Origin: Spirochaetaceae bacterium
GTDB lineage: Bacteria; Spirochaetota; Spirochaetia; SZUA-6; Fen-1364
Direction: 5' to 3'
DNA: 9,500 nt
Assembly: GCA_003170115.1 (NCBI GenBank)
Contig: PMZS01000171.1
Span: forward strand, 1 to 9,500
A model generated the notes under the pieces. The model was given only the letters and a program-made list of their open reading frames with translations. It did no database searches and was not told the origin of the DNA. This document shows, in pieces, positions 1 to 6,254 of this stretch (position 1 is the first letter of the stretch; every line of letters begins with the position of its first letter). Both the position numbers and the translations under genes were made by a program.

Positions 1-87
1 TTCGAAGTGTTAAACTTGGGCCTGACCTATCGACAATAGGCTGCGCGGGGCGACGACCAGGCAGTTGCTCTTCAGCGGGTCGTCCGC

Positions 88-471
88 CTAATGGCTCATT
101 TTCGTAGTGGTGATTGCTATGGGACACGTCCCGGCGGTAAACGGCGAGCCAGTAACCGGGATGAGCGCACCGTTTGAGGAGTTGATGGCATATGCCGAGA
201 TGTCGTTGCTGTTTATATTTGCCACATAGACGAACTTGCCCGAGGGGGTCACGGTGATTGAGTACAGAAGCAAGCCGGCGTCGACCGGGGAGCCAGTCAG
301 CTGACCTAGAGCCCCGGTTTTTGCGTCGATTGTGTAAGTCCAGACGGTACTGTCGACGCAATTTGCCACATACATATGATATGAGGCGTTTGAAGACGAA
401 GCGGCCGAGCAGCCGAGGAGACCAAGAACTGAAGAGATCAAAACCATTGCGGTAGACCATGTTTTTTTCAT
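88..471 (-). CDS. Short YVTN/beta-propeller-repeat lipoprotein (possibly truncated)
   Basis: The predicted product has 127 residues. Residues 1-21 form a lipoprotein signal: MKK start, hydrophobic core, then lipobox LLGC with Cys21 as the lipidation site. Two tandem YVTN-type repeats of about 48 residues follow, with YVAN at 34-37 and again at 82-85, and GALxxxTGSP in both. Such repeats belong to the lactonase-like propeller superfamily, whose members usually carry five to seven blades and about 350 residues. Two repeats cannot close a propeller, so this is either a fragment or a small protein that must oligomerise. The start at 471 is chosen over an upstream in-frame start at 567 because it begins the signal peptide and is preceded by AAAAGGGCG at a good distance. 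The gene ends at a TAG (88-90), and the frame beyond it does not resume a recognisable repeat. It is divergent to the LuxR-type regulator. The envelope role is inferred; no enzyme activity is claimed. Confidence 0.72.
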   Translation of the reverse strand: MKKTWSTAMVLISSVLGLLGCSAASSSNASYHMYVANCVDSTVWTYTIDAKTGALGQLTGSPVDAGLLLYSITVTPSGKFVYVANINSNDISAYAINSSNGALIPVTGSPFTAGTCPIAITTTKMSH

Positions 472-490
472 GTTCGCCCTTTTCTGATCG

Positions 491-519
491 ATTCTACAGT
501 CGAAGCAATACAAGCGCAA
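491..519 (-). promoter_or_regulatory. Candidate sigma70 promoter of the YVTN lipoprotein gene
   Basis: Read on the minus strand, a weak -35 (TTGCGC, 514-519) is followed by a 17-bp spacer and a good -10 (TAGAAT, 491-496). A start near 484 would give a leader of about 13 nt that contains the AAGGG ribosome site ahead of the ATG at 471. It is pattern-matched only. Confidence 0.4.
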
Positions 520-578
520 TGCCTCGAGTGTCGATTGGATCGCTTCCAGAAAGACATCGGACAGCAAAGGTGTTCTCT

Positions 579-598
579 GAGGTCGGATCGCGAACCTC
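579..598. promoter_or_regulatory. Imperfect 20-bp dyad next to the LuxR-gene promoter (possible operator)
   Basis: GAGGT (579-583) and ACCTC (594-598) form an inverted repeat with a 10-bp spacer. The total length is 20 bp, ending 2 bp before the -35 box at 601. Known lux-type boxes are about 20-bp dyads at this position. Only the outer five bases per arm plus one inner position match symmetrically, so this is suggestive. It could serve autoregulation of the LuxR-type gene or shared control of the divergent lipoprotein gene. Confidence 0.3.
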
Positions 599-600
599 GC

Positions 601-628
601 TGGACAAGACCTCCCACTGTGCTATCAT
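601..628 (+). promoter_or_regulatory. Sigma70-like promoter of the LuxR-type regulator gene
   Basis: The -35 TGGACA (601-606, one mismatch to TTGACA) is separated by 16 bp from the -10 TATCAT (623-628, one mismatch to TATAAT). Transcription would begin near 635, only about 15 nt before the ATG at 650. That fits the lack of a strong Shine-Dalgarno there. Confidence 0.55.
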
Positions 629-649
629 GAACAGACCGGCTGTCATTCT

Positions 650-1438
650 ATGGAAGGCAACAATCTTTTTCCGTGGAAGAGGATCCTGGATTTCATTGCC
701 AGCATAGGGCAGGAACGCGCCCTCGGTGATATGGTGTCACGCGCTATCGCAGAGTTGCCTTCCTTGATTCCCTGCGACATGTCCTGGGCTATCCTCTGCA
801 AGCTGTCATGTGTTGATACTGTTCTGTGCGCAATACCACCAATCACATCGTATTCCATGAATGTCCCGCCGGAAGCCGAGAAAGCATATCTGAATCATTA
901 CTATAGAATCGATACAATACACCAGCTTGTTTCCATGAAACAGGAGCCCTATCTATTCGACTACCGCAACAGCACCCTGCAGGAGCTGGAAATCACGAAA
1001 GACTACGTGAAAAGATTAGTGGGGATAAACATGAGTGCGGGTCTTCTTTTCTTTGATTCCGAAAGCACGGAAGAAGCTACCATAGCGATCGGGCGAGCAG
1101 GAATCAGGAAGTTCTCTGACCGCGATGAGCGAATACTGAAATGCCTTCAACCACACCTGCAAAATCTTTTTGCCATTTTGAAAAAGCAGGACACGATTTT
1201 GGCCCATGCGTATACCGCCGCCGAGTTGCGAGAAAACTGCAGGCTGCTGAGCCGACGCGAGGCTGAGATCGCATCGCTTATTTGCCGAAGATTGAGACCT
1301 CGTCAGATTTCCACTCTTTTATTGCTGAGCCCAAGAACAGTCGAACGACACATAGAGAACATATATGACAAACTGGACGTGAGGAATCGCACACAGATGA
1401 TCAATAGGCTCACAACCGGGGGAGAACCCCCCCGATAG
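650..1438 (+). CDS. LuxR-family transcriptional regulator with GAF-like N-terminal domain
   Basis: The product is a 262-residue cytoplasmic regulator. Residues about 198-260 form a LuxR/GerE helix-turn-helix: LLSRREAEIASL at its start, then SPRTVERHIENIYDKLDV, which carries the classic TVxxHxxNIxxKL recognition-helix pattern. The usual KEIA before the turn is replaced by RQIS. The first ~175 residues look like a GAF-like or autoinducer-binding-like sensor (YYRIDTIHQL, MSAGLLFF, FSDRDERILKCLQPHL are typical of such domains). The ligand cannot be read from the sequence, and I see no phospho-receiver domain. The ATG at 650 is used because no other start lies in frame nearby and a promoter sits just upstream. 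Its ribosome site is weak. It is divergent to the YVTN lipoprotein gene and convergent with the 90-residue gene. Composition is AT-richer than the caspase gene. It probably regulates itself and/or its divergent neighbour, which is inference. Confidence 0.88.
   Translation: MEGNNLFPWKRILDFIASIGQERALGDMVSRAIAELPSLIPCDMSWAILCKLSCVDTVLCAIPPITSYSMNVPPEAEKAYLNHYYRIDTIHQLVSMKQEPYLFDYRNSTLQELEITKDYVKRLVGINMSAGLLFFDSESTEEATIAIGRAGIRKFSDRDERILKCLQPHLQNLFAILKKQDTILAHAYTAAELRENCRLLSRREAEIASLICRRLRPRQISTLLLLSPRTVERHIENIYDKLDVRNRTQMINRLTTGGEPPR
1417..1434 (+). terminator. G/C-run hairpin at the end of the LuxR-type gene (weak terminator candidate)
   Basis: CGGGGG (1417-1422), a short AGAA spacer and C7 plus G (1427-1434) can fold into a very stable hairpin overlapping the last codons before the TAG at 1436-1438. 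No T-run follows, so it is not a canonical intrinsic terminator. The C7 run is also a plausible slippage site affecting the last few residues. Confidence 0.25.
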
Positions 1439-1471
1439 TGACGACTGCGACCAGGGCTTCGGAAGTCTATT

Positions 1472-1744
1472 TCACTTGAGCATGATAAGATACAATCTTT
1501 TTCCATACGCTGAACCGTCTTGAGTAAGGCAGTTTTCTGTCGTCAATTTGATTCCGCTATTCATCCTCAAATCAACAGCCGCAAAGACGAAGGGCTTATC
1601 CGGCCAATCCATGACATCATGTAATTGTATTTTGAGACCGGTCATTCCAAGGAATTCGGGATGAAGAGCTTGAATAATTTCATTGACAAGTCTCTGATTC
1701 CCTTGACCCTCAATATACAAATGCACCTCTTTTATTCTTTCCAT
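1472..1744 (-). CDS. Hypothetical 90-residue protein
   Basis: I do not recognise this family. The product is small and soluble-looking, with no signal peptide and no membrane segment. An amphipathic stretch near residues 17-29 (QRLVNEIIQALHP) is followed by mixed hydrophobic and charged segments (GLKIQLHDVMDW, FVFAAVDLRM, KRLYLIML) that read like alternating strands of a compact alpha/beta domain. The ATG at 1744 is preceded by a GAGAGAGAT purine run that can serve as ribosome site. The gene lies 65 bp downstream of the DUF6585-like gene on the same strand, so co-transcription is likely. It is convergent with the LuxR-type gene 33 bp away. Composition is AT-rich relative to the caspase gene. 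Confidence 0.65.
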   Translation of the reverse strand: MERIKEVHLYIEGQGNQRLVNEIIQALHPEFLGMTGLKIQLHDVMDWPDKPFVFAAVDLRMNSGIKLTTENCLTQDGSAYGKRLYLIMLK

Positions 1745-1766
1745 AATGTTATCTCTCTCGCGCGCT

Positions 1767-1776
1767 TTCCGCGGAA
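1767..1776. repeat. Perfect palindrome TTCCGCGGAA between two minus-strand genes
   Basis: A 10-bp perfect palindrome lies in the 65-bp spacer between the DUF6585-like gene and the 90-residue gene. It could be a small operator or an RNA-processing feature. It has no hairpin loop and no T-tract, so it is not a terminator. Confidence 0.2.
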
Positions 1777-1809
1777 GGAATAGTATTTTTCTTGGCGGAC
1801 ATGGCGTCT

Positions 1810-2796
1810 TTATTTCCCCTCAGGCCGTGACTTGACTGAATGACCGATTAATTCTTTCGCGAGCAGCACCACCAGATAGATGTTAGGGACGCTTGAGGCC
1901 GCCAGCTTCATCCACTGAACGCCGTGGCCTCTCTCCAAGACAGGGCTTGCCCTGCCAGCGACTCTCGTCAAGCCTCCGATAATCGCCTCAGAGGAACGCT
2001 TGACTGCGTATTCTGACCGGCTCTTGGCGTTCCGCGATACGACCAGAAAACCTGATTTTATGGTCACGTCATTTGCTTCTGCCCATGGAAGTTGGTTTCC
2101 TTTGACGCTTATGCCGGAGGCGCTTATTCCCACCTGGCCGAAAACGAGTGGTTCGCCGCGTCCAAGAGCCTGGGATACAGGCTGGTAAAGTGACTGCGTG
2201 ACAGCAGCCTGTATCTTTTGCCCGAGGATTTCGATGTTGCCGTACCGCCCATCTACCACGACCTTCCTGCCATCTGCCAAGGACATCTGGTATATCCTGA
2301 TACTCGCAGTGTGGGAACCGTTAAGGTACCGGTCCTGGAGAGTCTGGAACACTTCCTTGACCTGGTTCCAGGAAACTGCTCCGGATATGCGGCGATCGTC
2401 GCCAATAATGCCTTCCTTTGCCAGAATGAGCGTCTTTCCTCCACGCCCCAAAAACATGTTCGTTCGGAAAGCCTGGATTGCTTCACCCAGCCCCCACTCT
2501 CGGATGGTCTTGCCAAGGATCTGGGTTTCCTGCGAGAGTTGAGGCAGGGTCGGCTTCGACCATGCGGCCACCACGGCGGGAATGATGACCGGCAAGAACA
2601 GGCTCGGTATCACAATGGATCCTCCTGGCATTCCAAGATCCTTCCCGTACCTGCTTGCGAAAAAAGCGGGCGCGACGTAGATCCACACGACTCCAATGAC
2701 CAACAAAACCGAAGTGTAGGTGGACAGCAGACCCCCTGCCACAATCAGCACAATACCCAACAGGATCGAACCTATAAGTTGTTTCCTTTTCGACAT
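1810..2796 (-). CDS. DUF6585-like membrane protein
   Basis: The product has 328 residues. Three hydrophobic segments lie in the N-terminus (about 7-24, 29-47 and 59-79). Two PH-like beta-rich modules follow: about 110-205 (LILAKEGII, then SWNQVKEVFQ) and 215-315 (LVFGQVGISASGISVKG, LPWAEANDVTIKSGFLVV, W295 and the closing SSVPNIYLVVLLAKEL). That order, especially the ‘LPW-E…V…G.L.V’ block and the terminal ‘S.VPN…’ helix, is what I know from DUF6585 family proteins, whose function is unknown. The tail probably faces the cytoplasm. Translation should be efficient: AGGAGGTGA lies 3 bases before the ATG. The gene sits directly downstream of a possible 49-codon ORF and 65 bp upstream of the 90-residue gene, on the same strand. 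No catalytic motif is visible. The family call rests on recall of the pattern, not on a search. Confidence 0.75.
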   Translation of the reverse strand: MSKRKQLIGSILLGIVLIVAGGLLSTYTSVLLVIGVVWIYVAPAFFASRYGKDLGMPGGSIVIPSLFLPVIIPAVVAAWSKPTLPQLSQETQILGKTIREWGLGEAIQAFRTNMFLGRGGKTLILAKEGIIGDDRRISGAVSWNQVKEVFQTLQDRYLNGSHTASIRIYQMSLADGRKVVVDGRYGNIEILGQKIQAAVTQSLYQPVSQALGRGEPLVFGQVGISASGISVKGNQLPWAEANDVTIKSGFLVVSRNAKSRSEYAVKRSSEAIIGGLTRVAGRASPVLERGHGVQWMKLAASSVPNIYLVVLLAKELIGHSVKSRPEGK

Positions 2797-2799
2797 GAA

Positions 2800-2808
2800 T
2801 CACCTCCT
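2800..2808 (-). promoter_or_regulatory. Near-perfect Shine-Dalgarno of the DUF6585-like gene
   Basis: AGGAGGTGA on the minus strand (followed by TTC and the ATG at 2796) matches the full anti-Shine-Dalgarno core. Its last three bases are also the TGA stop of the small upstream ORF, so the two reading frames would be tightly coupled if that ORF is translated. Confidence 0.8.
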
Positions 2809-2949
2809 CAGAACTGCTGACAGGACAACCGCAATCCCCTTGATGACGGCTATCTTCGAGCTTGGGATTCCCGTCGACAATACAGCGCATGCCCGGCACA
2901 CGCATGCGTAGAAACATGGGTACTTATGCTGAAAGGGGTTCTCGGCCAT
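2800..2949 (-). CDS. Possible 49-residue cysteine-rich small protein upstream of the DUF6585-like gene
   Basis: This short ORF runs from the ATG at 2949 to a TGA that is only 3 nt from the next gene's start. The product begins MAENPFQHKYP, has cysteines at 12, 16, 18 and 21 (CFYACVCRAC, a possible metal-binding knuckle), and ends in a hydrophobic stretch at about 33-47 (IAVIKGIAVVLSAVL) followed by RR, resembling one membrane helix. Its stop codon overlaps the downstream Shine-Dalgarno, an arrangement typical of translational coupling. Against it are the absence of a convincing ribosome site before 2949 and the fact that short open frames arise by chance. It may instead be untranslated leader. 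I do not recognise a family. Confidence 0.35.
   Translation of the reverse strand: MAENPFQHKYPCFYACVCRACAVLSTGIPSSKIAVIKGIAVVLSAVLRR
2886..2908. repeat. Paired GCATGC motifs forming a 7-bp hairpin
   Basis: CGCATGC (2886-2892) can pair with GCATGCG (2902-2908) around a 9-base loop. Each arm also contains the self-complementary GCATGC. It lies between the divergent DUF6585-like and caspase genes, inside the possible 49-residue ORF. It could be a paired operator or a chance product of a GC-rich coding stretch. Confidence 0.25.
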
Positions 2950-2975
2950 AGCTCTGATGTGAGAGCTGCCTCAGC

Positions 2976-3004
2976 TTGAACTCCTCCCAGCCGCAGAATA
3001 CAAT
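2976..3004 (+). promoter_or_regulatory. Sigma70-like promoter of the WD40-caspase gene
   Basis: The -35 TTGAAC (2976-2981), a 17-bp spacer and the -10 TACAAT (2999-3004, one mismatch) predict a start near 3011. The TTG that would extend the coding frame upstream is part of this -35 box, which argues that translation begins downstream at 3174. Confidence 0.5.
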
Positions 3005-3010
3005 ACTCAG

Positions 3011-3173
3011 AGCAAAGCTCGCCAAGGTTCGTATGCCCGGCCCCTATGTTATACCCGATCTCCCGGTAGCGTTTTCTCGGGGGATGCGCATGGCCAGCGA
3101 GCGGAAACAGCAGCAGCCAGCTGTTGGGGTGGCAGGAAATAACCAGACGTTCGGCGGGAGGAGAGTGACAGGA
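3011..3173 (+). other. Predicted ~160-nt 5' leader of the WD40-caspase mRNA
   Basis: If the promoter at 2976-3004 is right, about 160 nt are transcribed before the ATG. A small GAGC-AAA-GCTC hairpin lies right at the predicted start (3009-3019). The leader ends with AGGAGAG (3159-3165), 8 nt before the ATG at 3174. The frame is open through the leader but its translation shows no signal peptide or domain. I recognise no riboswitch class in it. Confidence 0.35.
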
Positions 3174-6080
3174 ATGAACCTTCAAAACTGGAGAACCCTC
3201 GCGATGGTCATCGTCGTCCTCGTCGCGACATCTTGCGCAACAAATCAATCGCCCGCCACGGTTTCGACAGACGGCCCCCCGCAGGTCCCCATTCTTCGCC
3301 TGGAGCTCGGAATGCATTCGTCGACGGGACAGCAGGTCGGAACAGACGGTCAGGGCCGCTTCATCATCACCTGCTCCCTCGACAAGACCGCGAGACTCTG
3401 GGACGCCTCGAGTGGCCAACTTCTCCGGGTCTACCGTGTACCCTCCGAGGCGGACTCGAGCAACGGCTTTCTCTACGCGTGTGCTCTCTCGCCTGACGGG
3501 AGCGTGGCCGCCATGGGAGGCTTGGACTGGGAAGCTTCAGTGTACCTTTTCGATCGGCAGAGCGGCCAGATGATCAAGCGGCTTTCGGGATTGGGAAACA
3601 CGGTATTCAGTCTTCAATTCACGCCGGACGGCGAGTATCTCGCCGCGGTCCTTGGTGGCAAGAGCGGCTGCGCCGTGTGGAGTTGCCGCGACTGGTCCCT
3701 TGTGGGAACCGACGAAAATGTCGGCGACTCCTGCTATCGCCTCGATTTCGTTCGTCGTGATGGCGCTTGGACCATGGCGACAAGCTCCTACGACAGCAAG
3801 ATCCGCTACTATCGTTTGGGAGACAGGCTGGAGAAGCTGTTGGAGTACGACTGCGGCACGGGCGCGCATCCTCTGGGCCTTTCCTTCAACCCGGACGGCA
3901 GCCTCCTCGCCGTCGGCTATAAGGATCCTCCCCAGGTCCAAGTCCTTTCTGTTTCCTCGAAGCAGATGACGCTCGCCTATGCCCCGGATTTGTCGAACTG
4001 CTCGGCGCTCAGCCTGTCGGCGGTCCGCTTCAGCAGTGATGGCGAGAGCCTGTACGCGGGAGGCAGCTGGATGGCGGGCGGGATGGCGGTGCTCCGCATG
4101 TGGGGGGAAGGAGGCAAGGGGCCGTATCATGACGTAAAACCCGGGGGGACCGATTCGATCTTGTGCGCGCAGGCGATGCCAGGCGGCGGACTTCTCATCG
4201 GAGGAGCGGACCCGTTCTGGTCAATCCTTGACGTCTCGGGCAAGGTCAAGACGAGCGTGGACGCGCCGATCATCGCGTTCTGGAGGGAGAATGCCTTCAA
4301 GCTCGGGCCCGATGCCCGAACAATCTCCTTCAACGGAAAGGAGGGGAGCTCCAGCACATGGAGCTTCGACACGGCTACGCGCAGCCTTGCCTTGAAAGCC
4401 CCGTCTTCAGACTTGAAACTGGCCGACACCAAGAGCCTTAGAATTGAAAACTGGCGGAACCGCTACAACCCCAGCCTTGATGGAAAGCCGCTGCTCCTCG
4501 ACAAGAATGAGGTGTCCCGCTCTCTTGCCATCGCCCCGGGGTCGAGGCAGTTCGTCCTGGGCGCCGCTTGGAGTATTTACTCCTTCAATAAGGACGGCAA
4601 GCAACTATGGAAGACAGGGATCCCGGACATGACCTGGAGCATCAACGTCTCCTCCGATGGCCGGCTGGTTGTAGCGGCCCTCGGAGACGGAACCCTGCGG
4701 TGGTACCGTCTCACCGATGGTCAAGAGCTCTTAACTCTTTATCCCAACCCAGACGGCAAGCGCTGGGTTCTCTGGACCCCCTCGGGCTACTATGATGCGA
4801 GCCCGGGCGGCGAGGATCTGATCGGCTGGCAGATCAACAACGGGATGGACGCCGCGGCGGATTTCTTCCCCGCGGCTCACTTCCGCGGGACATACTATCG
4901 CCCTGACGTCATCAACCTTGTCCTCGCCACGCTCGACGAAGGGCGGGCCCTTTCTTCGGCCAATTCCGAATCAGGAAGGCGACAGGATTCTGCGTCTATC
5001 CTGAGCAGGCGTCCTCCCATCATCTTGATCACAAGCCCCGACCAGGAGGGCACCTTCAGCGCGAGCAAGTTCACGATGCGTTACCGCTTGCGAACTTCTG
5101 CCGACGCTCCCGTGACCTCGATACGGGCCCTGGTCGACGGAAGGCCGATGGAAGGTGCGCGCGGGCTCAATGTCGTAGCCGCCTCGGATACCGATCAGAG
5201 CCTGGAGTTGGATCTCCCTTCCCGCGATTGCACGGTTTCCCTCATCGCCGAGAACAAGAACGGCCCTTCGGAGGCAGCAAGCGTCAGGCTCCTGTGGAAG
5301 GGGTCCGCGGCGGCTCAGGAGGAGTTTGTTATCAAGCCCATGCTCTACGTCCTGTCGGTAGGTGTTTCGGACTATCAGAAGCCCGAGTACCGCCTGACCT
5401 ACGCCGCCACGGATGCTCACGACTTTGCGGCATTGCTCAACAAGGGCAGTCCTTTGTACCGGGGAGTTCAGAGCAAAGTCCTCACGGACGCCCAGGCCAA
5501 CAAGGTCGACATCCTCGACAGCTTGGAGTGGATACAAAAGCAGACCACAAGCAAGGACATCGCAGTGATCTTTTTCTCGGGCCATGGCATCAACGATTCC
5601 AACGGCAACTACTACTATCTGCCCGTTGAGGCGGACGTGGACCGGCTGAAGGCTACCGGGGTCCCCTTCTCCGACATCAAGAACACGGTGTCCTCCATCG
5701 CGGGAAAGGTCCTGTTCTTTATCGACACCTGCCATTCAGGCAACCTCATGGCGGGACGTCGCGCCGCGGGCGCCGAGCGCGATATTGTCGGAGTGATAAA
5801 CGAGCTGGCCTCCACGGAAAATGGTGCCGTTGTCTTCGCCTCAAGTACAGGCAGCCAATACTCGTATGAAGACCCTGCATGGGGCAACGGCGCTTTCACG
5901 AAGGCCCTTTTGGAGGGCCTTCGGGGAGCTGCAGCCTACGGCCAGGGGGGGCGTGTGACGGTCAACATGCTCGACCTTTACCTCTCTGAACGGGTGAAGC
6001 AGCTTACAGGGGGCAAGCAGACGCCGACGACGACGAAGCCGCCGAACGTTCCGGATTTCCCGATCGCCTTGAAGGACTGA
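3174..6080 (+). CDS. Lipoprotein with WD40 repeats and a C-terminal caspase-like (peptidase C14) domain
   Basis: The product has 968 residues. An N-terminal hydrophobic helix ends at TSC, with Cys21 as likely lipid site (the lipobox has Ala at -3, so it is somewhat atypical). Residues about 45-525 hold degenerate WD40 repeats, clearest at 57-88 (KTARLWDASSGQ), 101-137, 147-175 and near 495-525. Residues 531-600 hold a conserved linker seen in bacterial WD40-caspase fusions (WTPSGYYDASPGGEDLIGW, then ADFFPAAHFR, then YRPDVI). An Ig-like stretch covers about 614-712. The caspase-like domain covers about 723-965, with the His in FFSGHG (His804) and the Cys in DTCHSG (Cys853), so the catalytic dyad is intact. 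The end (PDFPIAL) is also typical. A signal-anchored, envelope-facing cysteine protease is predicted, with WD40 repeats for partner recognition. The start at 3174 is favoured over 2976 by its Shine-Dalgarno, the signal peptide and the promoter position. The gene stands alone on its strand. Substrate and trigger are unknown. Confidence 0.9.
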   Translation: MNLQNWRTLAMVIVVLVATSCATNQSPATVSTDGPPQVPILRLELGMHSSTGQQVGTDGQGRFIITCSLDKTARLWDASSGQLLRVYRVPSEADSSNGFLYACALSPDGSVAAMGGLDWEASVYLFDRQSGQMIKRLSGLGNTVFSLQFTPDGEYLAAVLGGKSGCAVWSCRDWSLVGTDENVGDSCYRLDFVRRDGAWTMATSSYDSKIRYYRLGDRLEKLLEYDCGTGAHPLGLSFNPDGSLLAVGYKDPPQVQVLSVSSKQMTLAYAPDLSNCSALSLSAVRFSSDGESLYAGGSWMAGGMAVLRMWGEGGKGPYHDVKPGGTDSILCAQAMPGGGLLIGGADPFWSILDVSGKVKTSVDAPIIAFWRENAFKLGPDARTISFNGKEGSSSTWSFDTATRSLALKAPSSDLKLADTKSLRIENWRNRYNPSLDGKPLLLDKNEVSRSLAIAPGSRQFVLGAAWSIYSFNKDGKQLWKTGIPDMTWSINVSSDGRLVVAALGDGTLRWYRLTDGQELLTLYPNPDGKRWVLWTPSGYYDASPGGEDLIGWQINNGMDAAADFFPAAHFRGTYYRPDVINLVLATLDEGRALSSANSESGRRQDSASILSRRPPIILITSPDQEGTFSASKFTMRYRLRTSADAPVTSIRALVDGRPMEGARGLNVVAASDTDQSLELDLPSRDCTVSLIAENKNGPSEAASVRLLWKGSAAAQEEFVIKPMLYVLSVGVSDYQKPEYRLTYAATDAHDFAALLNKGSPLYRGVQSKVLTDAQANKVDILDSLEWIQKQTTSKDIAVIFFSGHGINDSNGNYYYLPVEADVDRLKATGVPFSDIKNTVSSIAGKVLFFIDTCHSGNLMAGRRAAGAERDIVGVINELASTENGAVVFASSTGSQYSYEDPAWGNGAFTKALLEGLRGAAAYGQGGRVTVNMLDLYLSERVKQLTGGKQTPTTTKPPNVPDFPIALKD

Positions 6081-6228
6081 AGAGGGCATCCCCATTCGTC
6101 GGGCGTGAGCGAGATGGTCTGATAGTGCAGCAAATAGCAGAGGATTTCAGGCGCTGGGGATCGGTGCAATTCGCATTGGTATCCGTTCCGTAAAATATTG
6201 TTCGAGTTGTTCTGACCTCCTATGCTGT

Positions 6229-6254
6229 TTCAAGGGGGGGTATGGACCCTTGAA
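6229..6254. terminator. Perfect 8-bp inverted repeat between convergent genes
   Basis: TTCAAGGG (6229-6236) and CCCTTGAA (6247-6254) flank a 10-base G-rich loop. The repeat abuts the TGA stop (6255-6257) of the minus-strand membrane gene. On the plus strand CCCTTTT follows a few bases later, so it could end the caspase transcript. On the minus strand no T-tract follows. It probably acts as a shared terminator or mRNA-end stabiliser. Confidence 0.45.

Noticed and set aside
26..40. Small hairpin CCTAT-CGACA-ATAGG
   Set aside because: The 5-bp stem is weak and has no T-tract; it is not enough to call a terminator for the lipoprotein gene.
1745..1797. 17-codon ORF on the minus strand between the DUF6585-like and 90-residue genes (MSAKKNTIPSAESARER)
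   Set aside because: It has no ribosome site at proper spacing, no attenuator-like codon run, and a length expected by chance.
2976..3173. N-terminal extension of the caspase gene from a TTG at 2976
   Set aside because: The extension has no domain or signal peptide, the TTG overlaps a predicted -35 box, and a signal peptide with a good ribosome site begins at 3174.
4971..5735. Long minus-strand frame opposite the caspase-like gene
   Set aside because: It is a mirror of GC-rich coding sequence; the translation shows no domain, and the plus-strand protein has clear motifs throughout.
6213..6221. AGGAGGTCA on the minus strand, a strong Shine-Dalgarno look-alike
   Set aside because: No start codon lies within usable distance; the next ATG on the minus strand opens a frame of only nine codons.
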